DNA of 58,297 nucleotides from Rhodoferax sp. (GTDB lineage Bacteria; Pseudomonadota; Gammaproteobacteria; Burkholderiales; Burkholderiaceae_C), in contig JANXVI010000128.1 in NCBI GenBank assembly GCA_025351745.1, positions 1 through 58,297 on the forward strand, written 5' to 3'. The notes below the pieces were generated by a model. It was not told the origin of the DNA. It did not search any database and saw nothing but the letters and a program-made list of their open reading frames with translations. The position numbers and the translations under genes were made by a program. Below are positions 44,729-54,100 of this stretch, piece after piece; the stretch's first letter is position 1, and every line of letters begins with the position of its first letter.

Positions 44729-45131
44729 CCCCGCTGTATGCGTCCCTTCGCTGCGCTACGGGCAACCTGCGGTGCTCGGACCAACCGGGGCCGGGCTCGA
44801 ACTCGCCTGCGGCTCAAACAATCGCCCGTCCTATTCCGTCTGGCCCTGCGCTCCTCGGCGCATCCAGAAGGGGGTGGCAGCGGGAGGCAGTGCTCGTGGC
44901 GCGGAGCGCCACATTGCACTGCCGGGGCGCCACCGCATCTGAGCGCGGCAATGCCCGGCAACGCCGAGCGAGCCGCGCTGCCCACCACGCCGTTATGCGT
45001 CGGCGAGTAGCGCAGGGCTGGGCGGATCAGGGCTCGCGATTGTTTGAGCCGAAGGCGAGTTCGAGCGAGACCCCGCGCAGACCGAGCAACGCAGCGTGCC
45101 CGCAGCGCAGCGTAGGGTCGACGCATTCGGC
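44729..45131. repeat. Core of the repeat island between urtD and urtE
   Basis: No credible gene. The two halves are themselves imperfect inverted copies: CTCGAACTCGCC...GGCTCAAACAATCG on the left and CGATTGTTTGAGCC...GGCGAGTTCGAG on the right, and TGCGTCC...GGTGCTCGG against CCGAGCAACG...GTCGACGCA. Open frames here on both strands are Arg/Ala-rich and low-complexity, typical of non-coding GC-rich DNA. Confidence 0.7.
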
Positions 45132-45201
45132 TCGCCTTTTCTTTGCTTACTTTCTTTTGGCGAAGCAAAAGAAAGTGAGTTGCCGCCGGGCAACCCCCGG
45201 C
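45132..45201 (-). repeat. 70-bp terminal inverted repeat, right arm of repeat island
   Basis: TCGCCTTTTCTTTGCTTACT to CAACCCCCGGC, the reverse complement of the left arm apart from about two mismatches in the hairpin loop. It sits 58 bases downstream of the urtD stop (transcribed leftward). Confidence 0.85.
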
Positions 45202-45259
45202 ATGCCCCCCATCGAACAAACTCAAGACTTCGACAAGCTCAGTCCGAACGGTTAACGGG

Positions 45260-46141
45260 TTAGCGCCCAAGGTACACCTCAATCACCCGCTCATCGCTTT
45301 GAACCTGATCCAACGTCCCCTGCGCCAACACCGACCCATCACACAACACTGTCACGATGTCGCTAACAGCGCGAATAAAACCCATATCGTGCTCCACAAC
45401 CATCAGCGAATGCTTGCCCTTCAGCGTCAAAAACAGCTCGGCCGTGCGCTCGGTTTCTTCATCGGTCATACCCGCCACTGGCTCGTCCAAGAGCAATAAC
45501 TTGGGCTCCTGCATCAGCAACATGCCTATCTCCAGCCATTGCTTCTGCCCATGGCTCAGGTTGCCCGCTTGCCGACCCACGCTGTCGGCCAAGTGGATGG
45601 TGTGCAGCACCTCGGCCAATCGATCCACTTGGCTCGAATCCAGACGGAAAAACATCGACGACTTGACGCCCTTGTCGGTGTGCAAGGCCAGCTCCAGGTT
45701 CTCGAAAACCGTGAGCTGCTCAAACACCGTAGGCTTCTGGAATTTACGGCCAATACCCAGTTGCGCAATCTCGGGCTCGGTGTAACGTAGCAGGTCTATC
45801 GTGCTGCCGAAGAAGACGGTGCCACTGTCGGGCCGCGTTTTGCCGGTGATGATGTCCATCATCGTCGTCTTGCCGGCCCCATTGGGGCCGATGATGCAAC
45901 GCAGCTCCCCCGGTGCAATGTCCAACGACAAACCGTTGATGGCCTTGAAGCCGTCGAAGCTGACATGCACATCCTCCAGGTACAAGATGCGGCCATGGGC
46001 CACGTCCACCTCGCCCTGCGTCACCACGCGCGAGAAGCCGGCCGTGCGCCCGCCCGACTCAGTCTGCCCGGTGCGCGCGGCCAACGCGGCCATATGGGCC
46101 TGGACGCGCTGGGCGCCTTGCTCCAACAGGTCGGGGGTCAT
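45260..46141 (-). CDS. urtD: Urea ABC transporter ATPase UrtD
   Basis: A 293-residue LivG-type ATPase. Walker A is IGPNGAGKTTMMD, the signature region is LSHGQKQWLEIGML, Walker B is LLLLDEPVAGMTDEE, and the H-loop is VVEHDMGF. Compared with LivG it has about 45 extra N-terminal residues before the domain. It overlaps urtC by 4 bases (ATGA). The repeat island follows it. Confidence 0.95.
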   Translation of the reverse strand: MTPDLLEQGAQRVQAHMAALAARTGQTESGGRTAGFSRVVTQGEVDVAHGRILYLEDVHVSFDGFKAINGLSLDIAPGELRCIIGPNGAGKTTMMDIITGKTRPDSGTVFFGSTIDLLRYTEPEIAQLGIGRKFQKPTVFEQLTVFENLELALHTDKGVKSSMFFRLDSSQVDRLAEVLHTIHLADSVGRQAGNLSHGQKQWLEIGMLLMQEPKLLLLDEPVAGMTDEETERTAELFLTLKGKHSLMVVEHDMGFIRAVSDIVTVLCDGSVLAQGTLDQVQSDERVIEVYLGR

Positions 46142-47250
46142 GCTCTGTTCCCCTTTAACTTCTTAACCAGGCCAACCACACCATCCGGTAAAAACAGCGT
46201 GACGCAAATGAACAATGCGCCGAGGAAGTACAACCAGAACTCCGGGTAGGCCACCGTCAACCAGCTTTTGGCACCGTTCACCAGGAACGCGCCGACGATG
46301 GGCCCGATCAATGTGGCGCGTCCACCGACGGCGGCCCAGATCGCAATCTCGATCGAATTGGCGGGGCTCATTTCGCTGGGGTTGATGATGCCTACCTGCG
46401 GCACATACAAGGCTCCGGCCACGCCACACATCATGGCCGAGATGGTCCAGATGGTGAGCTTGTAGCCGATCGGGTTGTAGCCCGAGAACATGACACGCGT
46501 CTCCGCATCACGCACGGCCTGCAACACGCGGCCAAACTTGGCATTGACCAGCCAGCGGCCGAGCAGGAAGAACAGCAACAACGTCACCGAGGTCATCACA
46601 AACAGCGTCATGCGCATGCTGGGCGTGGCAATCGGAATGCTCAAAATGCGCTTGAAGTCGGTGAAGCCGTTATTACCACCAAAACCCGTCTCATTGCGAA
46701 AGAACAGCAGCATGGCGGCAAAGGTCATGGCCTGGGTGATGATGGAGAAATACACCCCTTTGATGCGCGAGCGGAACGCAAAATAGCCAAACACAAAGGC
46801 CACCAGCCCCGGCACCGCCACCACCAAGAACAGCGTGGCGATGAAGCTGTCGCTAAAGGTCCAATGCCAAGGCAGGGTCTTCCAATCCAGGAACACCATG
46901 AAGTCCGGCAGATTGCTTTTGTAGTTCCCATCCGTGCCAATCTGGCGCATCAGGTACATGCCCATGGCATAGCCACCCAGTGCAAAAAACAGGCCGTGGC
47001 CCAGACTCAATATGCCCGTGTAACCCCAAATCAAATCCATGGCCAGCGCGCAGATGGCGTAGCACATGGTCTTGGCGACCAAGGCCACCGCAAAGTCGCT
47101 CAGATGGAAAACGCTGCCGACAGGCACCACCAGGTTCAGCAGCGGCACCAAGGCGCACAACACAATGAGTGCGGCAAGCCAGGCGCCCCAACCGGTGCGG
47201 GTCAACAAGGGTGCGCGAGAAGGAGGTTGTACAGTCATTGGCGTGCTCAT
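46138..47250 (-). CDS. urtC: Urea ABC transporter permease UrtC
   Basis: A 370-residue inner-membrane permease of the LivM type with about ten hydrophobic segments; GHGLFFALGGYAMGMYL and GVYFSIITQAMTFA are family segments. It is joined to urtB and urtD by 4-base overlaps, showing strict translational coupling. Confidence 0.95.
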   Translation of the reverse strand: MSTPMTVQPPSRAPLLTRTGWGAWLAALIVLCALVPLLNLVVPVGSVFHLSDFAVALVAKTMCYAICALAMDLIWGYTGILSLGHGLFFALGGYAMGMYLMRQIGTDGNYKSNLPDFMVFLDWKTLPWHWTFSDSFIATLFLVVAVPGLVAFVFGYFAFRSRIKGVYFSIITQAMTFAAMLLFFRNETGFGGNNGFTDFKRILSIPIATPSMRMTLFVMTSVTLLLFFLLGRWLVNAKFGRVLQAVRDAETRVMFSGYNPIGYKLTIWTISAMMCGVAGALYVPQVGIINPSEMSPANSIEIAIWAAVGGRATLIGPIVGAFLVNGAKSWLTVAYPEFWLYFLGALFICVTLFLPDGVVGLVKKLKGNRA

Positions 47251-48821
47251 GCTTCAGCGCTCCGGCCCTTCATCGCGAAGATCCCTTGGGGGCGCTTCTG
47301 GATAAAGATGATGATGAAGACCAGCACTGCAATCTTGGCCAGCACCGCACCGGTCCAGCCTTCCAGGAATTTGTTCAAGATGCCCAGGCCCAGCGCCGCG
47401 TAAACCGTGCCAGCCAGTTGCCCAACACCGCCCAGCACCACCACCATGAACGAGTCCACGATATAGCCCTGGCCCAGGTCCGGCCCCACGTTCCCCACCT
47501 GGCTCAGCGCGCACCCCGCCAGCCCTGCTACACCAGAGCCCAAGGCAAACGCATAGGTGTCAATACGGGCCGTGTTAACGCCCATGCAGCTGGCAATGGG
47601 CCGGTTCTGCGTGACCCCGCGTACAAACAGACCCAGCCGCGTCTTGCTGATCAAAAAGGCCACGCCGCCCAATACCGCCAGCGAAAAGCCGACGATGACG
47701 AGGCGGTTGTACGGCAGGGACAAATTGCCCAGCACCTGCACGCCACCGCTCATCCAGCCGGGGTTCTCCACGCCCACGTTTTGCGCACCAAAGATCGTGC
47801 GCACCCCTTGCATCAGCATCAGGCTGATCCCCCAGGTGGCCAGCAGAGTCTCCAGCGGGCGGCCGTAGAGGAAGCGGATCACGCTGCGCTCCATAGCGGC
47901 ACCGACCAAAGCAGACGCCAAGAATGCGACGGGCACGGACGCCAACAAATACCAGTCAAAGGACCCGGGTAGGTATTTTTGGAAAGCACCCTGCACCACG
48001 TAGGTGGCATAGGCGCCAATCATCATCAACTCACCGTGCGCCATGTTGATGACACCCATCAGCCCATAGGTGATGGCCAGCCCCAAGGCAACCAGCAACA
48101 GGATTGAGCCCAGGCTGATGCCGCTGAACATCGCGCCCAGCCGGTCACCCCATACAAGTCGGGAACTGACCTTGCCCAGGCTCAGCTGCAGCGCGCCCTT
48201 GACCTGGGCATCGGACTCGACCTGCAGGCGCTCCATCAACAGGGTTTTCGTTGCCGCTAACGCACTGTCAGCCAGCAAATTGGCCGCTTCCAACCGCTTA
48301 GTCTTGTCGGCGCTGCCCAGCAGCGCAGCGGCGCGCAGCAGGCCCAACCGTTCCTTGATGTCGGGCACGGACTCTTGCGCATAGGCCTTGTCAATCAAGG
48401 GCAGCTTGCTCTCGTCTACCTCGCCCTGCAAGGTCTTGACCGCCTCGCGCCTAACCACCACGTCGGTGGACAGCAATTTGAGCGAAGCTAGAGCGCCATC
48501 GAGTTCACCGCGCATGCGGTTGTTGTTCAGGACGTCTTCGGCCGTATCGGGCAACGCGCTTTGCGCGCCACTGACCGGGTCAACCGCTTTGTCGTCTTTG
48601 ACGATGACGGGCCTGCCCGCGACCACTTTGACAGCGTCGTCTGACAGCGCCTGGATAAAGGCCGCCGTCTTGTCGTCAGCGCCGACAACAGCGGCGCGCA
48701 AAGCTTCAATGCGTGCATCGCCTTCGCCTAGGGCGATGGCTTTTGCGCTATCCGCCGTTAGGGAATATGCGTTGCTGGCTATGAAAATGGAAGCAACTGC
48801 AAGCAAATTTCGAATCAACAT
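47247..48821 (-). CDS. urtB: Urea ABC transporter permease UrtB
   Basis: A 524-residue LivH-type permease with the N-terminal extracytoplasmic extension typical of UrtB: signal peptide, then a helical domain to about residue 210 (TAEDVLNNNRMRGELDGALASL), then the membrane domain with LGLAITYGLMGVINMAHGELMMIGAY. ATG 48821 is used. Its signal peptide (residues 14-26) contains a stretch matching the centre of the dispersed repeat (AACGCATATTCC), so it may be partly repeat-derived. Confidence 0.94.
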   Translation of the reverse strand: MLIRNLLAVASIFIASNAYSLTADSAKAIALGEGDARIEALRAAVVGADDKTAAFIQALSDDAVKVVAGRPVIVKDDKAVDPVSGAQSALPDTAEDVLNNNRMRGELDGALASLKLLSTDVVVRREAVKTLQGEVDESKLPLIDKAYAQESVPDIKERLGLLRAAALLGSADKTKRLEAANLLADSALAATKTLLMERLQVESDAQVKGALQLSLGKVSSRLVWGDRLGAMFSGISLGSILLLVALGLAITYGLMGVINMAHGELMMIGAYATYVVQGAFQKYLPGSFDWYLLASVPVAFLASALVGAAMERSVIRFLYGRPLETLLATWGISLMLMQGVRTIFGAQNVGVENPGWMSGGVQVLGNLSLPYNRLVIVGFSLAVLGGVAFLISKTRLGLFVRGVTQNRPIASCMGVNTARIDTYAFALGSGVAGLAGCALSQVGNVGPDLGQGYIVDSFMVVVLGGVGQLAGTVYAALGLGILNKFLEGWTGAVLAKIAVLVFIIIFIQKRPQGIFAMKGRSAEA

Positions 48822-48910
48822 GGCGGAACCTGTAACTTCTTTGACTGCGACCACCCCAAAGTAGGGTGATGGCCGTAGCGAGCGACCCGAGGTTGGGTTT
48901 GAAGCGCTGA

Positions 48911-48928
48911 ACCGTACGCCTGTACGGT
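48911..48928. promoter_or_regulatory. Hairpin in the urtA-urtB gap
   Basis: ACCGTAC-GCCT-GTACGGT, a perfect 7-bp stem with a 4-base loop in the 153-base gap between the urtA stop and the urtB start. There is no T-run, so it is more likely an mRNA-stability or attenuation element that raises binding-protein levels over permease levels. Confidence 0.45.
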
Positions 48929-48974
48929 GAACACTGCAGAGCCCCAGATCGGGTCGCGCAGTCGGGCTTGCGCC

Positions 48975-50246
48975 TTACTTTGCTACCGGTTCGTCGGGCT
49001 TCTTGTCATTGCCTTCGATGTAGGGCGACCATGGCTTGGCCTTGACCGGGCCCGGTGTCTTCCACACCACGTTGAACTGGCCGTCGGCTTTCACTTCACC
49101 GATGAATACCGACTTGTGCAAGTGGTGGTTCTTTTCATCCATCTTGCTCACGATACCGCTGGGTGCCTTGAAGGTCTGGCCGGCCATCGCGGCGATGACC
49201 TTGTCGGTGTCGGTGGACTTGGCTTTCTCTACCGCTTGCTTCCACATATTGATGCCGATATAGGTGGCTTCCATCGGGTCGTTGGTCAATGGCTTGTCGG
49301 CGCCAGGCAACTTCTTGGTCTTGGCGTAGTCGGACCATTTCTTGATGAAGGCGGTGTTGTCGGGGTTCTTGATGCTCATGAAGTAGTTCCAGGCTGCCAG
49401 GTGGCCCACCAGCGGCTTGGTGTCTACACCGCGCAGCTCTTCTTCACCCACCGAGAAGGCCACCACGGGCACGTCCTTGGCCTTCAGGCCGGCGTTGCCC
49501 AGCTCTTTGTAGAAGGGCACGTTGGAGTCACCATTGATGGTGGACACTACGGCGGTCTTGCCACCGGCAGCGAACTTCTTCACATCGGCCACGATGGTCT
49601 GGTAGTCGCTGTGACCGAAAGGTGTGTATTTTTCGTCAATGTCGGTGTCTTTGACGCCCTTGCTCTTGAGGTAGGCACGCAGGATCTTGTTGGTAGTGCG
49701 CGGGTACACATAGTCGGTGCCCAGCAGCACCCAGCGCTTGGCACCGCCGCCTTCTTTGCTCATCAGATAGTCGACAGCAGGAATGGCTTGCTGGTTGGGT
49801 GCGGCACCGGTGTAGAACACGTTTTTGGACAGCTCTTCACCCTCATACTGCACGGGGTAGAACAGCAAGCCGTTCATTTCTTCGACCACGGGCAACACCG
49901 ATTTGCGCGACACCGACGTCCAGCAGCCAAAGATGACGGCGACCTTGTCTTGGCCCAGTAACTGCTTCGTTTTTTCAGCAAACAGTGGCCAGTTGGATGC
50001 GGGGTCTACCACCACGGGCTCCAGCATTTTGCCCATCACGCCGCCCTTGGCATTGATCTCGTCAATCGCCATCAGCACGGTGTCTTTCAACACGGTTTCC
50101 GAAATGGCCATGGTGCCCGAGAGGCTGTGCAAAATGCCAACCTTGATGGTGTCTGCCGCGTAGGCTGGAACTGCCACCAAAGTGGACAGGGCGACGGCAG
50201 CGGTGAGCGCCTTCAACGCAAAACGCCGGGAATATATTCGTTGCAT
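48975..50246 (-). CDS. urtA: Urea ABC transporter binding protein UrtA
   Basis: A 423-residue periplasmic urea-binding protein. The signal peptide starts MQRIYSRRFALKALTAA and ends PAYAAD; the mature protein starts TIKVGILHSLSGTMAISE, the UrtA/FmdD hallmark. GCWTSVSRKSVLPVVEE and FYPVQYEGEE are conserved binding-site blocks. It heads the urtABCDE run, which complements ureD and the allantoate pathway for nitrogen scavenging. Confidence 0.96.
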   Translation of the reverse strand: MQRIYSRRFALKALTAAVALSTLVAVPAYAADTIKVGILHSLSGTMAISETVLKDTVLMAIDEINAKGGVMGKMLEPVVVDPASNWPLFAEKTKQLLGQDKVAVIFGCWTSVSRKSVLPVVEEMNGLLFYPVQYEGEELSKNVFYTGAAPNQQAIPAVDYLMSKEGGGAKRWVLLGTDYVYPRTTNKILRAYLKSKGVKDTDIDEKYTPFGHSDYQTIVADVKKFAAGGKTAVVSTINGDSNVPFYKELGNAGLKAKDVPVVAFSVGEEELRGVDTKPLVGHLAAWNYFMSIKNPDNTAFIKKWSDYAKTKKLPGADKPLTNDPMEATYIGINMWKQAVEKAKSTDTDKVIAAMAGQTFKAPSGIVSKMDEKNHHLHKSVFIGEVKADGQFNVVWKTPGPVKAKPWSPYIEGNDKKPDEPVAK

Positions 50247-50565
50247 GTGTAACCTTCCGAAATTGAAGAAAATCGACTTCGCTGTGCGTGGCTTGCAGGT
50301 ATCGGCAGGCTCTTACACAACGATGGATTGACTGTAGGCAAGGATGCTGCGATGCGAAATACGCCGAGTGGCGTACGGTGACCGGTGCAATGGGTGTTTA
50401 CATGCAGTTGCATTTCTACACCAATCGGTCACGCAAAAGGGGCCTGCTTGGGTTTAGGCTTACACCCTGCTCAATAGCCCCATCGTGGTTTTCGCAGCGG
50501 CAAAACAACCGACCTCTGGTCGGAACCATCTGCGCCTACTGGCACTATCAGAGGAATAAATAGAT
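50247..50565. promoter_or_regulatory. Divergent promoter region of urtA and the small protein gene
   Basis: 319 bases without a gene. The dyad TACGCC-GAGT-GGCGTA at 50360-50375 and the short hairpin CCGACC-TCT-GGTCGG at 50509-50523 are the only structures I see. No clear NtrC site or sigma-54 promoter was found by eye. Confidence 0.4.
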
Positions 50566-51012
50566 ATGCAACCCCAACACTCACCCATGCCCACCACAAA
50601 CGCTGCACCGCCCACGGATGGCTTGGCCGCCGAGGCCACTATTGCCCATCTGGTAGGACAGGTCTACGCGATCGCACCACCGGCCGAGCGCCGCCGCTTG
50701 CTGGAGCTTCTGCTCAAACCCTTGGGCGTGCTGTCCTTGGTGGCAGTTGCCAACGGCCACTTCGCCAACATCCGTTTGCGCAGCGGCTGGTCCGACCTGC
50801 ATGTGCGCGCGGAAGATGCGCAAAAGGTCCAACCCAGTGATGTCATCACTTTGGTGAACTACGTGCAGCAAGTCAGTATCCATGCCGTTGATGGACTGGC
50901 AGACCTGCTGTCCACGTCGTCCGTCTTGACTGGCTCGGCAGCCGCCGCGCTTTTGATAACCCTACTGGTGCAGCGCGCGCACAATCGCCGCGCGGAGGAC
51001 CGCATGGAATAG
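50566..51012 (+). CDS. Unknown small membrane-associated protein
   Basis: A 148-residue protein that I do not recognise. A polar N-terminus rich in Pro and Thr leads to a helical part (RRRLLELLLKPLGVLSLVAVANG), a mixed middle (LRSGWSDLHVRAEDAQKVQPSDVITLVNYVQQV) and a possible C-terminal membrane helix (SVLTGSAAAALLITLLV) with a basic tail. It is transcribed away from urtA. No catalytic motif is visible. Confidence 0.6.
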   Translation: MQPQHSPMPTTNAAPPTDGLAAEATIAHLVGQVYAIAPPAERRRLLELLLKPLGVLSLVAVANGHFANIRLRSGWSDLHVRAEDAQKVQPSDVITLVNYVQQVSIHAVDGLADLLSTSSVLTGSAAAALLITLLVQRAHNRRAEDRME

Positions 51013-51030
51013 TTCGGTAGGCCGTTCGAC

Positions 51031-51081
51031 ATGCTACATATTCCATAGCTACAAACGCATATTCCACGAGGGCTAACGGCC
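51031..51081 (+). repeat. Dispersed repeat, copy between small protein and rhodanese-dikinase gene
   Basis: ATGCTACATATTCCATAGCT then ACGCATATTCCACGAGGGCTA. One of the cleanest copies; it ends 23 bases before the stop of the convergent large gene. Confidence 0.75.
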
Positions 51082-51103
51082 AATTTTGCAAATACACTTC
51101 CCG

Positions 51104-54100
51104 TCAAACGCGCTCCTGCAAACGCACGCGACCATCCACCCCAAGGGTCACGACATCACCCGTACGCAGTTGTTGCAGGGCCCCGGCCACACCAAACACG
51201 GCCGGCATGTCTTTTTCTCGCGCCAGGATCGCCAGGTGGGCCAGCCAACCGCCCACCTCTGATACCAGACCGCTCGCGCGGTCAAAGGTGCCCAGCCACA
51301 CGGGGTCGGCAAGGGCGACGACGGCGATTTCCCCGGCGCGCAAATGCACCAGATCGTCGGCATGGCGCAGTACGCGCACGGCAGCAGTGACCTGTTGGCG
51401 ACCTGACACGCGCTGGCCTTGGAGCCCATCCGAACCAATGGCCGCAGACCCCCGAGCCATATAGGCCTTCAACCAATCGGTGCGGGCTTCGAGCTCGCGC
51501 AGTGACAGGCTGGGGCCCACCACCACTTCACGAAACGCCTGCACTTGCGCGCGGCGCCCACGGGCGCGCTGAAGCAGTGCATCCTTGTCCGAGCCCAGCA
51601 GCGCGGGCAATTCGGCCAGTTCCAGGTAGAAAACCAGACTATCGCCCACCAAGCGCTGATCCACCACCAACAGCAGACGGCGAATCTGTGCCCACTCGCG
51701 CAGCAACGCGTGCTTGGCCTCTTCCTTGAGGCGGACGAAGCGCTCAGCCCGCAACAGACTGGAATGCAGCAGTTTGCGGCCAGTGCCGACTGCGGCCCCG
51801 GTGTACACACCGTCGCCATGCGCACTGGCAATATGCGCCATGCCGCCCACCCCGAAATGCCGTGTAAACGACTGCGGATCTTCGCAGTACCGCGGCTCGC
51901 TCAACTCCCAATCGTGGACCGCACGGTGCCCATGCGTCGCCAACGTAGGCACGGCTGAATGTTCTTTCGCAGAAGCAGCAGACGCCACCAACGCGGGCGA
52001 CAAACCCTTGGCTGCCAGGGCCTTGGCACTGGCGCGGGCATAGAACTCGGCCGCGATGTTGATGATGTCGGCTTCTACATAGTGGACCTCGACAAATTGC
52101 CGCGTCCAGGTCTGCAGGGTGGTCATCAGCTCGGCATCAGACAGGGCGCGCAGATCCATGACCTCGCGCCAGCGCATGGCTTCTTGGTGGCCGGGCAAAA
52201 AGCTGTTGCGGAAATCCGCTTCTAGGGATGCAGCGCTGCGCGACAGGTAGAACGACGCCAGCATGCCCATGGGTGACGCCTGTGCCAGCGCTTGCAATAC
52301 ATAGGTTTGACCGAATGCGCTTTGCACTTCGACTGTGCCGTGGGGCCCTGCCTGCCAACGCAAGCCCAGGCGTTCGAAGGCGCGGTCGGTAGAACCACCG
52401 TCACCGCGTATCCGCTGCAGCATCGAAAGGCTCAGCGGCGTGGGCCAGGGCAAGTCGGCTGTCATATCGGTCTGCACCAGCGCTGGGGCGTCCGGTCGGT
52501 CGGCGTAAGGGGCCAGAAGCCGCAGAAGACGCGCACGCTCCTGGGCGATACAAGCGTGGGCATCCCAGGTTGCTTCGGCAGTCGCTGGCGGGGCCACGAC
52601 ATCACGCGCCTGCAAAATGTAAAAACGGCCCCCGGCAAATGCCCACTCGATGTCTTGCGGGCCGCCGAACTGGCGCTCTATGGATTGCGCCAAAGCGACC
52701 AACGGCCCCACGTCCAGCGGGCACGGCACCGTCACATCCAGCAGCAAGCCCGACACGCGCCCTACCTGCAGCGCGCCGGGTGTCGCACGCCCGCTGGCCA
52801 AGGCCTCACCCAGGCCCGCTACCCACTCGATCAACATGGCGCCAGCATTGCCGGGGGCGCAGGTAAACAGCACACCCGCGAATTCGGCCTCCACCATAAC
52901 CTGCACGATGACGCCGCCGCCCCGCGCTTTCCCTTGCGCGTCTGCAGCCATGCCGTAGAAGGCGCGCACGCGTTGCATGGCGGCAGGCACGTCCTGCAGC
53001 GGCAATTGCAATTCGCTGCGGAAGACACCCGCCATGCTTTGCGCCGCCGTATCTTCAGCAATACCGGAGCTGCGCACCGCATAGCGGGCGTGGGGATCCA
53101 GACCCAGTGTGTCCAGTTCGGCCCGCACATCCACTTCAGCGGGCTCCGTGTGCTGCGCGGGCCAGACCCAACCGTGCGGCACCGGCAAGCCAACCAGGCG
53201 CATTTGCCCTTGGCGCCAGGCTTTGTTGCCCACTGCGTCAGCGGCGGTACAGTGCTCCAGGGGCCTGGCAGCCAGTGACTGCGCGCGCAGTTGCGCCCTG
53301 TTTGCCGACCACCAGCTTCTCAATTGAGCCGCGCGCTCGGCCCATGGTCGCTGTTGCAGCCACAGCAGTGCCATGGACGCCAGCAGATACAGGCTGATGG
53401 CAGCCGACAGGTCCCAACATAGCCATAGCATCAACATGGCGGCCAAGGCCGCGAATGCCCCGCGCAAGACATTGGGCATGGCGGTGCCCAAAAGCAGGCG
53501 CCAGGTCAACGCGCAGGTTGTAACGGCAATGGCCAGGTTGCGCCACGGCGTGAGCCCATGCTGGCCGCGCAATTGGCGCACAGCGCGCTGCAGTCGAAAG
53601 ACGTCGTCGGCGTAGTGGGCACGCAGCCGCGCAGTCTGGTCGGCGATGGCGCGCATGGACCGCCGGTCGCGCTGCGCCTTGGCAGCCAGCGGCGCCAAGG
53701 GCAAACGCGTGAGCAACAGGAGCATCAGCATGGAAGGCACCAAGCCACCCACGTGCGCAGCAGACCAGGCAATACCCCGCGCAAGGGGTTCCACCGCTTT
53801 GTCGATGGCGGTAGACAGTACCCGCTGCACCCGAGGCCAGGTGCCGCTGGCGGCAATTTGTGTGGGTACCGGAAACTCTTGCGGCACCGTGTAACGTCCG
53901 CGAAAATCCTGACCTAGTCGGGTCAGCTTCAGGCCCAGTACGCGGGCATGGAAGCAACTGCGGTTGTCGTAGCAGGCGGCAATCAGCGGCTGCACCGGCA
54001 ACTGCACCAGAGCGTCCGTCAACGCGTCGGATGCCATGCCGCGCATGGGCAGGTTGAGCGCATCGGGCAGGTGGCCGCGCGCAAATTCGTCGGGACTGCG

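Noticed and set aside
44629-45282. Open frames on both strands of the urtD-urtE gap
   Set aside because: They lie in inverted repeats, have Arg/Ala-rich composition and no ribosome sites, and mirror each other because of the palindromic sequence.
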